Part shown: piece by piece, positions 13,757-27,076 of the stretch
Numbering within the stretch: the stretch's first letter is position 1
How the letters are laid out: every line of letters starts with the position of its first letter
Source: Daldinia sp. FL1419
Lineage: Eukaryota; Ascomycota; Sordariomycetes; Xylariales; Hypoxylaceae
NCBI GenBank assembly: GCA_025201765.1
Contig: MU623345.1
Span: forward strand, 124,001-188,000
Direction of reading: 5' to 3'
Length of the DNA stretch: 64,000 bases
The notes under the pieces: generated by a model
Told to the model about the DNA's origin: nothing
Databases searched by the model: none
What the model saw: the letters and a program-made list of their open reading frames with translations, nothing else
Program-made: the position numbers and the translations under genes

Positions 13757-13819
13757 GGCTGGCTGGCTGGCTAGACCCGTGAGGGATTGTGGTAGGTAGG
13801 TAGGTAGGTAGGTAGGTAT
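13757..13819. repeat. GGCT and GTAG tetranucleotide microsatellites
   Basis: Two adjacent simple repeats: GGCT units at 13757-13772 and a GTAG/TAGG array at about 13792-13819, separated by about 20 bases. Confidence 0.85.
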
Positions 13820-16050
13820 AGGTATTGAGACCCATCAGCCTCATTGGTACCGGGGAATGCGAGAGGCGTCTGGTATATCAGGAGCTAGCGTGGGGATTTG
13901 CGCCAGAGTATACCTCCTCACCTATGGCATGCCCGTGCCTAATACCCAGTGTTGCGACTTTTCGCAACTGCAAATTCCCAAGCAGGCGGATAGTCTACCT
14001 ACCTATGGAGCATCGTACATTAGTGCAGAGCATAGACCCGAGAACTACTGTCGGTACTTGCATAAATAAACCCATCGGTTTGTTTTGTTTTATGACCTGC
14101 CCGATACGTGGAGGGAGGAAGGGGTGAAGGGGTGCGGGAGATGCAAAAGTAGATGTACCAGGGCGCCGGAAACACGATGGCTGGAACCGTTGCCGTTGGG
14201 GCCGTGGGCAAGCAGCTGACACGGGGTCGACCTTCACGTCATGCTGTTGCTTTCTGCGACTTTTGCGCAGTTGCAGTAGGAATATGCTACGTTTCGCCTT
14301 GCCATGCGAGATAAGGCATGCTATACGTAGCCTTCGTGTAGGTAGTTTGCTGAGATAGTTTGCTGAGAACGACTTCCACTATACAGTGTATGCTGATCAC
14401 CTGATGCGATCGATACCTTTGCTGGATTTATTGAACGAAGGTTGCCCGGTAATGTGATCGACGTTCTACGTACAATGTACGTAGTAACCTAGGCAAATTG
14501 GCAGATTGGGTAGTCGTCATGCTTGGCTCCTTGTTTATCATTTGCTGTGTACGCAATGCTTTCCTCTCGGAATAAACCTAACACCATACCCGACCTAGAT
14601 CCTAGATAGAAACAAGAGTTGAAACCCGGGGTGCAGATGCGATAGGTGCCCGACCTAATTCTATCATAAACTTTATCGTAATATCGTAAGTCGGGTCGTG
14701 GGTTTTGAGGCTATGGCCTGTTGTATCAAAGTATCTCTCGCAAGCCCGGCAAGATAGGTACCTACATCCGTCATACATACTGTAGGTAGGTAGGTACCTA
14801 GGTAGGGATGTACTTAATCAGATGGACTCGAGATAACTCGACATGAAATGTGCAAAATGGTTCAAGACAAGTAAGTGCCAAGCCCCAAACGTCTACATAG
14901 TACATACACTAGACCACCCCCTGCTCTCGCTCTCACCTCCCCTAGAAGACTTCTTTCCCACCTGGGCAGTTCTCTCCACTTTACACCCCACTCAGAGAGC
15001 CTTACCCAATAGTGGATCGATTCGAGTGGGGCCTTGTTCTTGCTTATCTCTTGGTCTTTTCTTGTTTGCTTACTTGTTTCGTTGTGTAATAGCTCTTAAC
15101 TATCGTAATAATCGGAATACCGATCACCTTTTTCTATCCCCGGGCCTCCAACTACTTACCATCTATCATCTATCAAAAAAAGTACGAAAGGCGAAAAAAA
15201 AACAACCCCCCCCTAAAACAAACGTCTTGCATCCCTTCCCATGCTCGGCTCTTCGGAATCGCTCCGGTACAGAGAGAAATATATACTAAAGATACTTCTC
15301 TCCCTTAAATCGCTTCTCTGATAGGATGTCTAGGCGACGAATCTCGTACCGGAGAATGGGCTCGAGGGCGTTGCCACCACTATGTTCAGCTCAGCTGCGA
15401 GATTCGTGCTGTTGATATTAATATTGGATATGTAGTGTCACGGCCGCTGACTTATGTAGGTAGGTAGCTTATCTCTCACGCCCACAAACGTTCAATCACC
15501 GCAACGACAGCTCGAGATAACCTGTCTACTCACCTACCTTGTGTAGTTATCTTTGACCGGGCATTTCGGAGTAATCCCTGCTTATATCGAAATCTCTAGG
15601 CCAGTTAGTCTAGGCTGCTTACCTAGCTTATAACCAAGTTTACTGCCCACTGTATGTCACCGATCTGAGGCGGGCACAGATCCTGCAACCTGCAGGTCAT
15701 GCCCTTGCCTGAGTGGCTGTTCCTAATCTCCCGTTTTGTGGAAGGGGGTATATCATCAGACGCCAGTCCATCATGTAAGTATTGTACATGGCTATGGCTT
15801 AGGTATGCTACTGGGTATGCTGTGTACGTACGTACAACCCAGGTACCACGACGCCGATCCGTAAGAGGGCGAGGGGGAGCTTTGCTGCTGCTATCTATCA
15901 ATAATACCGAAATTTTCCTTCCCGCCGGTTTACAAGCCTCAAAGTTTTATCCTCTTCTTATTACTTACATAGGTACCTACCTAACCTAACCTAACCGTAC
16001 GAGTTAACCCGTAGGCTTGCCGTCCCCATGCTTTCAATTTTTGACATGTT

Positions 16051-16057
16051 TGATAAG
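16051..16057 (+). promoter_or_regulatory. Possible GATA-factor site (TGATAAG)
   Basis: TGATAAG lies 377 bases before the ammonium-transporter start codon. HGATAR is the known target of the fungal nitrogen GATA factors (AreA/Nit2), which activate ammonium-transporter genes when preferred nitrogen is scarce. Further GATAAG cores occur at 15468-15473 (minus orientation) and 14310-14315. Such short motifs also arise by chance. Confidence 0.4.
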
Positions 16058-16361
16058 CGTATCGATTGACCCGAAAGAGAAGTGAATGTTTGTCTCTGAA
16101 TTGCTTCTTTCCCCCGAACCACGAAGGGTTAGGGGTTTTACCGCACGCGCACTGCTTTTGCATTGACTTCCGCCTTGGCCCCTCCGACTCCTCAAACCGC
16201 GGGCTGGAATTTGACGTACTTGATCTAGCCCTCGCCTCGATCTTTTAATCCCCTTCTCGACTGCAAGTTCCCGAACCGTCATCCCATCCAACTTGTCGAC
16301 GCTCTTTTTTTCTTTTCGAAACTACTATCCCCTTCTTCCCTTCTTCCTCCCTATGTGGTAC

Positions 16362-16368
16362 TGATAAG
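16362..16368 (+). promoter_or_regulatory. Possible GATA-factor site (TGATAAG)
   Basis: A second TGATAAG, 66 bases before the transporter start codon, so possibly within the leader. It is in the same orientation as the site at 16051. Confidence 0.35.
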
Positions 16369-16433
16369 TCTCTTTCGACCCATCTCGCTAGAGTATTTCC
16401 CGAGACTATTGCTGAGCTACGTGACAATTCAAG

Positions 16434-18203
16434 ATGGTTGTACTTAACGGCGTCGATCTCGACGCGTTAAACTACATTATCAAAGTCGCCTATAATGGTT
16501 CCGGTCCTACCGGTGGGGATTCTCTGACGCAGGATTTGAACATATGGTACGAGGTCAGTAAAATGAACTCGCCTAAGCGGCTGATATTTCAAGGATTCAA
16601 CGTCTAATATGTCGGCGTAGAGCGGTGATATCGCCTGGATGATAACGTCTACGGCTCTCGTGTTGCTCATGATTCCGGGAGTCGGGTAAGTAAACCGATT
16701 TATAAATAACGAATTACCTAGGTGTCTCTTAGCTTACGTCTTCGAAGCTTCTTCTACTCTGGTCTCGCCCGGCGTAAATCAGCCTTATCACTAATATGGC
16801 TTTCGGTCATGGCGACGGCGGTGACCACGTTTCAGTGGTTCTTCTGGGGATATTCGTTGACGTTCTCGCATACGGCGTCCGCCTACATCGGAGATTTGTC
16901 CAACTTTGGGTTCAAGGATGTGTTGGGACAGAGGTCGGTTGGGTCTGATAGGATTCCGGATTTGCTCTTTGCCGTCTACCAGGGCATGTTCGCGGCTATC
17001 ACTGTAGCACTCGCGACTGGCGCTGTTGCTGAAAGAGGCCGGATGTTACCGTGTGTCATCTTCATGTTTATCTGGTCCACGATCATATACGATCCGATCG
17101 CTTGCTGGACTTGGAACCCGGCAGGATGGTCGAATAAGATGGGAGGACTCGATTTTGCTGGCGGTACACCGGTCCATATTGCTTCGGGAACTGCTGCGCT
17201 TGCTTGTTAGTGCACCTCATATTTCAGACTTGGGTTAGGTGCTGTTACGTTGTTGATGCTAACACGTGAATTCATAGACTCGATGATGTTGGGCAAGCGA
17301 CGAGGTCACGGGACGCACGAACTGAACTATCGACCACACAACGTCACTCACATTGTCGTCGGAACTGTCTTTCTATGGGTCGGCTGGTTTGGTTTCAACG
17401 CTGGCAGCGCTCTATCAGCCAACTTGCGCGCCGTCATGGCCGCAGTGGTAACGAACTTAGCAGCTTGCGTCGGTGGCATTACATGGTGTGTGCTGGACTA
17501 CAGACTAGAGGGAAAATGGTCGACGGTGGGCTTCTGCTCTGGAGTTGTTGCGGGTCTCGTGGCCATCACACCAGGCTCAGGTTAGTTCTCTGCATCTACG
17601 CTACTAACGTGTTTCTAACTCCTCAAAGGCTTTGTCCCTGCCTGGGCTGCAGTTATTTACGGAATTCTCGGGGCTGCCTTTGCCAATTACGCCACTAAGC
17701 TCAAGTTCCTCCTACGAATCGACGATGCCTTGGATATTTTTGCCGTACATGCCGTTGGCGGCTTTGTTGGAAATCTATGTACAGGATTCTTCGCCGCCGA
17801 TTATATTGCTCACCTCGATGGCACTACGATAATTGCAGGAGGCTGGATAAATCACCACTGGATCCAGCTCGCATACCAACTAGCCGATTCCATTTGCGGA
17901 GGGTTATACTCGTTTGTGGGCACGTGCATCATCTGTTTCATCTTGAACTTGATCCCGGGTCTTCAACTACGAACTACCGAGAATGCTGAAATTCTGGGTA
18001 TCGATGACGCGGAGATTGGTGAATTCGCGTACGACTACGTGGAGATTACTAGGGAGCTTCTGAACGATATCGAGGGCGATGTACATAGCCGGTACTCTGC
18101 GGAGGCGGGAACTTCGTTCGATCCCCGAGAGAAGAACAGCATTCCGCTGATGGACTCGCGCATGTACGCTGGACAACACTCACAATCACCTATACCGTCG
18201 TAA
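16434..18203 (+). CDS. Ammonium transporter, Mep/Amt family
   Basis: Five exons (16434-16553, 16621-16685, 16748-17205, 17278-17580, 17629-18203) give 506 aa, the family norm. It is a plasma-membrane ammonium transporter with about 11 membrane segments, the first being the ITSTALVLLMIPGVGFFYSGL type. The family signature DFAGGTPVHIASG is present. Both pore histidines are visible (H205 in PVHIASG, H356 in FAVHAVGG), a twin-His arrangement like yeast Mep2 rather than Mep1/3, where the first is Glu. The cytosolic C-terminal tail (about 425-506) contains a GLQLR segment followed by a conserved acidic stretch (EIGIDDAEIGE-like), then a variable end. The intron before exon 3 is inferred from the acceptor CGAAG|C, which restores the GFFYSGL motif. 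Transcription is probably under GATA-factor nitrogen control, judging from upstream GATAAG sites. Confidence 0.94.
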
Positions 18204-18997
18204 GGGAATGCCGGGAGGGTTTTTTTTTTTTTTTTTTTTTTTTTGTACGATATGCAGGTAAATTTGGGTTCACTTTCTATCAACACTACGTGTATGGAAA
18301 ATTAAGGGTATTGACATGCGATCTACCATCTCGCTCGCTCATGTGGTACCTAAGGAGGCGTTCTGGAAATTCAATGGAATGTGTGCGCTTGAAGGTTGGT
18401 ATTATATACCCTCAAAGTCAATATTATACGTCCAATCGCTAAACGCGCCTTCTTAGCACAGATGGAAGTACCGCATAATAAATCCAAGACATATAGCCAT
18501 ATATGGTAGAAATATAGGAAAATAAATATGTCGAAAGCTATAATATAATAACGTTCTGTTGTGAAAGCCCCTTTTAGGAAGTTCGAGTCTTAATTACTTA
18601 TATCTGCCTACAAAAATGGATACTTTGGTATGAGCAATGGGTACTTTAGATATACTCAAATTGGCTAGCGAGCAGCGCTTTTGGGTTGGTACCCTTTAGG
18701 TACATAGTCCTTCCGGATACATGTACGGGTGCAACGGGGGGCGTGCTAACGAACCAAGGGATTTTTTAGCTTTGCCTGTTGAATCAATTTAAAATTTACA
18801 AATCAACAAATCATTTTACTATGTGAGACAAGTTAATCGGCCATCATGCGCTCGCCAATTGATGCCTACCAGAGGAACTTGTCAAGTTGTAACGAGTTGG
18901 AATCTAACAAAGCACTTGACATTCATAAGATGCGTCTTCCTATACGCAACATCAAAACGGACCTCAACTATATTCCGTTTCTCTTTGTTTCTACTCG
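18204..18997. other. Intergenic region, transporter to POL4
   Basis: No gene seen. It begins with a 25-base T run (18220-18244) 17 bases after the transporter stop codon, then AT-rich DNA. Both neighbours are on the plus strand, so it holds one 3' end and one promoter. Confidence 0.5.
18220..18244. repeat. Poly(T) run
   Basis: 25 consecutive T just downstream of the ammonium-transporter stop codon, probably inside its 3' untranslated region. Confidence 0.9.
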
Positions 18998-21472
18998 ATG
19001 GATCGCCAGCTAGAAGAGAAGGTCGCATTCTTTAGCCGACTCGAGGCGTATTTGAATGACAACGAAGAGGACGATGCTTTGGATGCAGATGAGGAGGCTT
19101 ACAGACAAAAGACCAGGGCTTTTCACTCCGCTGCCTCTACCACTTCCAAGGATGTATCTTCTCTTACGACTACTTCTCCAGGTAAAGTCGGTGTTACTCC
19201 TAGGGCACCGGCATCAGACCCTGTTCCTAGCAAAAATGACCCCGAGGTAGAAATCGTTGCAGTCACACCGCGACGTAATAAATCGAGAACTAGCGGTCGA
19301 AACTTGCAGACAAGTACTTCTGCTGCTGGCGATATCGTACCTGAGACGACGGCTGCAGCTGCAAAACAGCCACTACGTCGCACAACACGGTCTACGCGCT
19401 CGAGTCTTCTCACCAGACATTCCAGTCCTCAAAGTGATCCTTCATCTTCAGTTAGGATGGGGAAACGCAAGAAGGAAACACCCTTGAAACTTGCCCCTGA
19501 ATCGCGCCGAATTTTCAAAGATCTCTTGTTCTTTTACATTCCCAACGACGATATCAACCCGGCACGAAGATTGCAGATTAGGAAAGCCCGGGAACATGGT
19601 GCTACGTAAGTGTTCGCTATGGCAAACCCGTTCCGGCACTAAGAAGCAAGTACCCGAAACAGCTGCACACGGGACGGCTAACTTAGGTACTTATCGTATA
19701 GGTGGTGCAGGAAGCTAGACGAGGCGACACACATAATCGTCGATAAAAAGCTCACCTATACAGATATACAGCGCCAGCTACGAGAGGACCCAAAGTGGTC
19801 AGAAAAGGTGCTCGTCAACGAAAACTACCCTATCGACTGTCTTAAGCACCGAGTAATCGTAAATCCAAATCAGGGCCAATATAAGATTCTCGGGATCCCA
19901 ACTTCAGCTGAGGAACCGGCAGGTGTGGCGGAATCGCCACCATCAGATGATCCCGATGCATCGCTTGAGCTGAAACCAAGGCGCACAAAGTCCGTTAAGC
20001 GGCGTCATTCGCCTGTACTAAGCACTCAATCACGAAGTCAGAGCTTGTCGCAAGATGTTATTCCGATTTCATCTATCCAGAGGCAACAGAATAAGAGCAT
20101 CTCATCCAATAATTATTCGACTCGGGCACAAAATGCGGCGTCACCTTCCAATCAGGCAGCGGCGACCGAAGTGGAGGATGAACTTACGCAGTGCATATCC
20201 GAGATGAAAGCCACGAGTAGTAACGGGATTTTAGGTGGACCATTGATAGATGACGATGATACTATCGGGCCGTCTCTCACAGGTGAGGTCGAAGCTCTCT
20301 CGGACTCTAGCAGCTCGGATGATAGGAGACCGTGGAAAAGGAGAACGAGAAGCAGTACCGGCAATCCTAAGGGCAAAACCCCTGATTGGCAAGAAAAATT
20401 CGCTTGCATGAAGGGTGGCACCAAGGATAAGGGGGACAATAATCCCAACGCAGAGACGATTAAGGTTCTTCAGGAGATGCTAAATCAGCACGAACTCACC
20501 GGTGACAATTTCCGGATTCGAGCTTATAGACTGGCTATAGCAACCCTGAGAACACAGACGAAGAAGATACGCACTGCCGAAGAGGCACGTGCTCTACCTA
20601 ATATTGGTCGAATCGCGGAAAAGATCGAGGAGATTGTTAATACAAATAAACTAAGACAACTCGAATATGCGCTCGATGACCCTCAACGGAAGATTGTAGG
20701 CTTGTTTCTACAGATCTACGGCGTTGGCCAAATTCAGGCCCACAAATGGGTTACCCAAGGCTTTCGATCGCTAGAAGACCTCAGGGAAAAAGCCGATCTT
20801 AATGCTAATCAGAAAATTGGATTAGAACATTTCGACGATTTGAACACCCGGATTCCACGTCGAGAGGTGGAAGCCTTGGCCGATTGTGTCAAGGAGACAG
20901 CCGCGGCTATTGATCGCAATGTCGAGTTGATTATTAGTGGCAGCTACCGCCGGGGAGCTGATAGCTCTGGCGATATCGACTTGATTATAACCAAGAAGGG
21001 CACGTCCTCTATAAGCCAATTGGCTCCCTTTCTAAATCGGTTAGTTGATACATTGACCCGTGAGGGTTTCTTAACTGTCGCGCTTGCTGCCCATCATAGC
21101 GGCGCCGACGATAAAGATAGTGGCAGTAAATGGCACGGCTGCTGTGTGCTGCCAGAGAGTGCATTCCCTGGCCCGAAAAGCGAATACCGTCGTATATGGA
21201 GACGGATCGACTTGCTACTCGTGCCTCAAACCGAGATCGGCGCAGCTTTGATATACTTTACCGGAAACGACATATTCAATAGATCAATACGATTGCTGGC
21301 GCAGAAAAAGGGCATGTGCTTAAACCAGAGAGGATTATACGGTAATGTCCTACGGGGCCGGGGAAATACTAGGATAAGCGAGGGAACGCTGCTAGAGGGC
21401 AGGGATGAGAAGAGGATCTTTGAGATTCTTGGCGTTCGCTGGAGAGAACCGCACGAGAGGTGGTGCGGCTAG
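18998..21472 (+). CDS. POL4: Family X DNA polymerase with BRCT domain (Pol IV/lambda type)
   Basis: Two exons, 18998-19605 and 19702-21472, encode 792 aa. Family X polymerases fill short gaps in base-excision repair and non-homologous end joining. From the N-terminus: a disordered Ser/Thr/Lys-rich stretch; a BRCT-like domain (about 168-268) split by the intron, with the W-C-R-K-L...THIIVD pattern; a second low-complexity linker (about 285-490); then the 8-kDa, finger and palm domains. The helix-hairpin-helix (LPNIGRIAEKI and FLQIYGVGQIQA) and nucleotidyltransferase motif GSYRRGADSSGDIDLII are clear. Catalytic aspartates are D627, D629 and D706 (RRIDLLLVP). The C-terminal REPHER signature is present. 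It is longer than yeast Pol4 (582 aa) because of the linkers. The intron (19606-19701) restores the BRCT frame. Confidence 0.93.
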
Positions 21473-22015
21473 TTTGCGATGAACCATGTTGGCGCTTTCG
21501 CGAGTGAGGCTATATATTATACCCATATACTACGATACACTATAAATACTTGTGCGTTTTTTACTTTGTAGCCCACCAATTCTAGCAGCTGTCTGTATAT
21601 ATATTCCTTCGGTGAACCGTCAGTCGTATTTCCATACCTACCTAGGCACCTATCAACCTAGGTACATATATATATATATATATATACTACTACGGATACG
21701 GCTCTGTCTTAACAAGGCAAGGCCGGACAGTAATTAACCCCCCTCTTCGCCCGCCGAGTTGTGATGACGTTATTGTGTTTGGCCGCTCCATCAGGCACCG
21801 ACGATCCTACATGGACGACGCAGCTAGTCTCGACCAATAGGAGCAGCGCCATTACACACGTTCTCCGTCGAGCACGTAGGAGGCTCAAGGTAGCACCGCT
21901 TTGCGCCATCGTAATTGCCTTTTTGCTTATTGGGCCGTTGGGCCGTTCGACCTTCCGTTCTCGCTGGTGCTTTGGAGGGGTTTGGGGTAAGGTACCCCCC
22001 CACGTGGCTTTACAT

Positions 22016-22041
22016 GTAGGTAGGTAGGTAGGTAGGTAGGT
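22016..22041. repeat. TAGG microsatellite
   Basis: About six tandem GTAG/TAGG units, intergenic. Confidence 0.85.
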
Positions 22042-22092
22042 TATAGAGGAGGAGGAGGTAAGGGAGGTAGGTAGGCGTGGTGTGTAGCTCGC

Positions 22093-22116
22093 GAGAAGAA
22101 GAAGAAGAAGAAGAAG
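22093..22116. repeat. GAA microsatellite
   Basis: About eight tandem GAA/AGA units, intergenic. Confidence 0.85.
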
Positions 22117-22320
22117 TTTGGATGAGTACACGACGTATCGATAGGATCAAGTATAAATATACCTCCTTAATCCAGGCAGGTACCGTAGACATGTATATCT
22201 ATCTATCTAGTTATATATCTATAAGTGCAATTCTGAATTATGCTTATAGCTTGGATGATCTTCAGGCACATCCAAGTCAAGCTCATCGAATTGTGTAATG
22301 CTATTGTATAAAAAGCTACA

Positions 22321-22357
22321 CACACCACCACCACCACCACCACCACCACCACTACCA
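22321..22357. repeat. CAC microsatellite in the 5' leader
   Basis: About ten near-perfect CAC units ending immediately before the phosphatase start codon at 22360, so it would form the end of the 5' untranslated leader. Confidence 0.85.
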
Positions 22358-22359
22358 CG

Positions 22360-24810
22360 ATGAAAAAGGTCCTCACGCCTCTCGCGCTCGCGCTCGCGCT
22401 CGTAGCCCCCCTCGCCGCCGCCGCCGCCGCCGCAAAATTCACCAACAACCTCAACTACGCGAGCCCGTCCCGGCGACACGCCAGTCTCGGGATCGACATC
22501 CCGCACGTTTCGCGGCGCAGCCTAAAGCGCGGCGCGGTCCCCTTGGCCCCGGACGAACTATCCTTCACGCACGGGATCGCGTCGGGGGATCCGTATCCCG
22601 ACAGCGTGGTATTATGGACGCGGGTAGCGCCGGCGCCGGCTTCGGACGGGAGCAATGTCACGGTGGAGGGGAGCGTGCCGTTGTATAGCCACGAGACGCA
22701 GCCGTATATCGACGCGGATGCGAGCCCGGTTTGTGTGGGGTGGAAAGTCTGGGAGGAGGAGGGGGATGGGAGTGTGGTGGTGGTGGATGGGGAGGCGTAT
22801 ACGACTAGTGATATTGATTATACGGTCAAGGTTGGTTATGACTTATTACGATTCAACCAATTACCTATTTAAGCTCGGCTCTTTGGGGAACGGGGAATAG
22901 GAATGATGGCTAATTAGATGTGTCGCGTCGTGTTGTGTTGTGTAGGTCGAAGCTACGGGGTTGAAGCCGTTCACCACGTATAATTACCAATTCACGATTT
23001 GCGGGTCGGAAAAGACGAGTCCTGTTGGACGGACGAAGACGGCACCGTTAGAGGATGGGGATGTTTCGGAGTTGAGGTTTGCGGTATTTTCTTGTAGTAA
23101 TTATCGTGAGTACTCTATGTGCATTTGTAGCAAGGTGAGGGTTATGCTGACGAGTTGCTAGCGAATGGGTATTTCAATGCTTATGGAAATGCCGCGCGGA
23201 AAGACGAACAGGATTATATAGTAAGTGCCAGAACTAAGTGGTCTGCTTGTGTTCTAACAAGAATAGGTTCATCTGGGCGATTACATCTACGAAGGTAACG
23301 CAAAGGGTGAAAGAGCTCATGCGCCTCTCAAGTACTTGTTTAGTCTATATGACTATAGAACTCGCCACGGGCAGTATCGTACGGATCCCGATTTGCAACT
23401 TGCGTCTCAGAACTTTGCCTGGATAGCGACTTGGGATGATCACGGTAAGCGAATGGTTAAGACGATAGCTTAATAGTCCGAGTTGTCTGACTGTTGACTG
23501 TTGTCATAGAGGTCTCTAACAACGGCTACCGGGATGGATCCAGCGCTCTGAACAACACCGAGGACTCCTTCTTGAAGGATGGTGGAGTAAGTGTAGACCA
23601 GAGGAAGATGAACGCTGTGAGGGCTTATTTTGAGTGGATGCCCATTCGGTGAGTATAGTATATAAGAGCTTAGGACTATGGTTGGACCCTTTTGCTAATA
23701 TCTCCGAAGTCAAGTCGATCTTGATGATAACTTAAGAGTATGGAGGAACTTCCAGATGGGAAACCGTATTAACCCCTGAAATGTTTCTTCCCCCTTTCCC
23801 TTGCTAACTGTTAATGGTACAGTTTTGGACTTCATTGTACTCGATACTCGAAACTATGATCGCAGCATTACCTCGCTCGGTAAGTAGTGCGTGTAAATTT
23901 CGAGCACTGTGGGATCATTGTTAACTAGGTTAAGACTGGAACGATAACTATATCGATCTCATCCGAAACGATGCCTCGCGAACGCTGATGGGCTCGCACC
24001 AGGAGAACTGGTTTTACAACCAGCTTTCCAGGTCTCAGGACCGAGGTGCGACTTGGCGTATAATCGGTAACCAGATCATATTCTCCCACATCGTCGAGTC
24101 TTACGGTTATGGGGGTGATAATTGGAACGTGAGTCGGTGAAATTGGCTACACATATGAACACTAATAAGTGTCGATGCTGACATAAAATTCTCAGGGGTA
24201 TCAAGCAAACAGGAACCGAACGCTAAAGCACCTCTACGACAACAACATCACCAATACCATCTTCCTAGCTGGTGACAGCCATCAAAACTGGGTATCGGAC
24301 CTAGTCTGGCTTGATGAGAAACCCTACGATCCTGCCACGGGTGAAGGGGCTATCGGCGTCGAGTTTGCCGGTACAGCTGTCAGTTCAACTGGGTTCAGCG
24401 GGTTAATCGAACCCGGCAGGAAGGAAGCCGAGTATCGCGTGGGCAATAATACAGTACTGCAGTGGCAAGACGGGTACTATCGTGGCTACTTCCTATTATC
24501 AGTGACCCCAGATAGACTGGACGCCCGGTACTACGGGTCGCCGAGTGTGGCGAGCAGGAATGTTTGGGACTTGCCGCTAGCAAACTTCACGGTGCTGGCG
24601 GGCGAGAATAAGCTCACCCGGCCGGTTGGTGGGGGAAAGGTTGAGGCAGGATTTCGTAAGTCATTCTCCTGAGAGCTTCGTAGGAATATTCTACTAATGC
24701 CATCCGTTATAGTAAGAGGAGGAAAGACGAAGGCGACGAACATAACGCTGAACACCGAGACCTGGGAATGGGATGTCGTGGGATACGACCAGATGTATAT
24801 CGTTACTTGA
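22360..24810 (+). CDS. Secreted PhoD-like alkaline phosphatase/phosphodiesterase
   Basis: Ten exons (22360-22830, 22946-23105, 23162-23220, 23267-23444, 23510-23648, 23710-23765, 23823-23879, 23935-24128, 24196-24655, 24713-24810) join in frame to 623 aa. PhoD-family enzymes are metal-dependent phosphatases/phosphodiesterases that release phosphate outside the cell. Seen: a Leu/Ala signal peptide (1-25), the N-terminal beta domain beginning FTHGIASGDPYPDSVVLWTR, then the metallophosphatase core with VHLGDYIYEG, TWDDHE, LDTRNYDR, GNQIIFSH and FLAGDSHQNW. The length is usual. The exon 7/8 junction uses the TTAAG|AC acceptor, because the nearer CTAG would give an immediate stop. It has the most introns in this window, and its first exon is much more GC-rich than the rest, with simple-sequence coding for the signal peptide. 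Specificity (phosphomonoester versus diester) cannot be told from sequence. Confidence 0.9.
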
Positions 24811-25657
24811 TACTAATCCGTAATGTGACTATCCGTCTAATGTTTTGGATTCGGATCGTCGAACAATGCATTGTTCACTGTTCACTGTTCACTATCCACT
24901 TAGATAACTCGGTCAAATAAAGCTAGTTATCTAAAAAATAATTCTATATCTTTTTAGAATTCTCAGCAAGAATACCTAATGAGAGGTTATTATTATGGTA
25001 GTTAAGGCGTGTTTTAAAAGTAAATGAAACTTGCCTACCTGTGTACTTGCTTTGTTGAAGAATCAGTATAATAAGTTCAAGAAGATCCAAGGTTGCAATA
25101 ACCATCTCAACCTTTCAGCGGACAGATCAAGAGACTAAGATAGGTACCTACCTAAGTACCTAGTTATCCACTACGTAATTAACTAGTACCTTTTACTACC
25201 TACTACCTAAACTACATAAATATCTGATAGGAGCATCATTGATCCATTCCGGTGGCGTACTAGCCTACCTATACATTGTTAGATGTACCTCTAGGTAATT
25301 TTTCTCGCAAACGGCGAAATAGCGAACGCGTTAGGCGCGTAGATAGTGAAAAGAAGTGAAAAGAGCCAAAAGTGGGGTACTTTACTTTGGTACAAGGTTA
25401 ACTACTACGTTATTCAAGTCTAGATCCGTTGTACTACCTACCAAAATTTTTTTTTAGGTTGCTTTGCAGCCGGTTCCAAGAAGGAGTGAGGGAAAAGAGA
25501 AAAAAAAAAGAAAAATAACTAGTTTAACTACCTTAGTACTTTAGTACCATCCAGCCCAATCTTCACCTGGTTTTCCCTTCATACCTTTTTCATACATCCT
25601 TCTTCCAACTCAAACTTCAGACTATTCACATTTTACTTTATTTTTTTTTTTTAAACA
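24811..25657. other. Intergenic region, phosphatase to HMT1
   Basis: No gene seen. AT-rich, with TACCTAC strings around 25141-25210. The last 150 bases are CT-rich with a T run just before the HMT1 start, as in a leader. Confidence 0.5.

Positions 25658-27076
<1,419 letters not shown>

Larger units (their letters stand above)
12375..16433. other. 4-kb gene-poor region upstream of the ammonium transporter
   Basis: No gene recognised. It holds GGCT (13757-13772) and GTAG (about 13792-13819) microsatellites, many TAGGTACC-type strings (14758-14812), a CCTAAC triplet repeat (about 15970) and four GATAAG cores in either orientation. The last 200 bases before the transporter are CT-rich, typical of a 5' leader. 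Open frames at 13825-14127 and 14843-15289 (+) show no domain. The length suggests a long promoter or leader for a nitrogen-regulated gene; that is inference. Confidence 0.5.
21473..22359. other. Microsatellite-rich intergenic region
   Basis: No gene seen. It carries a TA repeat (21666-21687), a TAGG array (22016-22041), a GAA array (22093-22116) and a CAC array (22321-22357) that ends two bases before the next start codon. Confidence 0.6.

Noticed and set aside
14843..15289. 148-codon frame upstream of the ammonium transporter
   Set aside because: Low-complexity Ser/Leu/Pro translation from a CT-rich tract, with no motif and no supporting splice structure.
15965..15992. Telomere-like CCTAAC repeat
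   Set aside because: Only three CCTAAC units, not the fungal TTAGGG/CCCTAA repeat, and surrounded by ordinary spacer; more like the dispersed CCTA strings.
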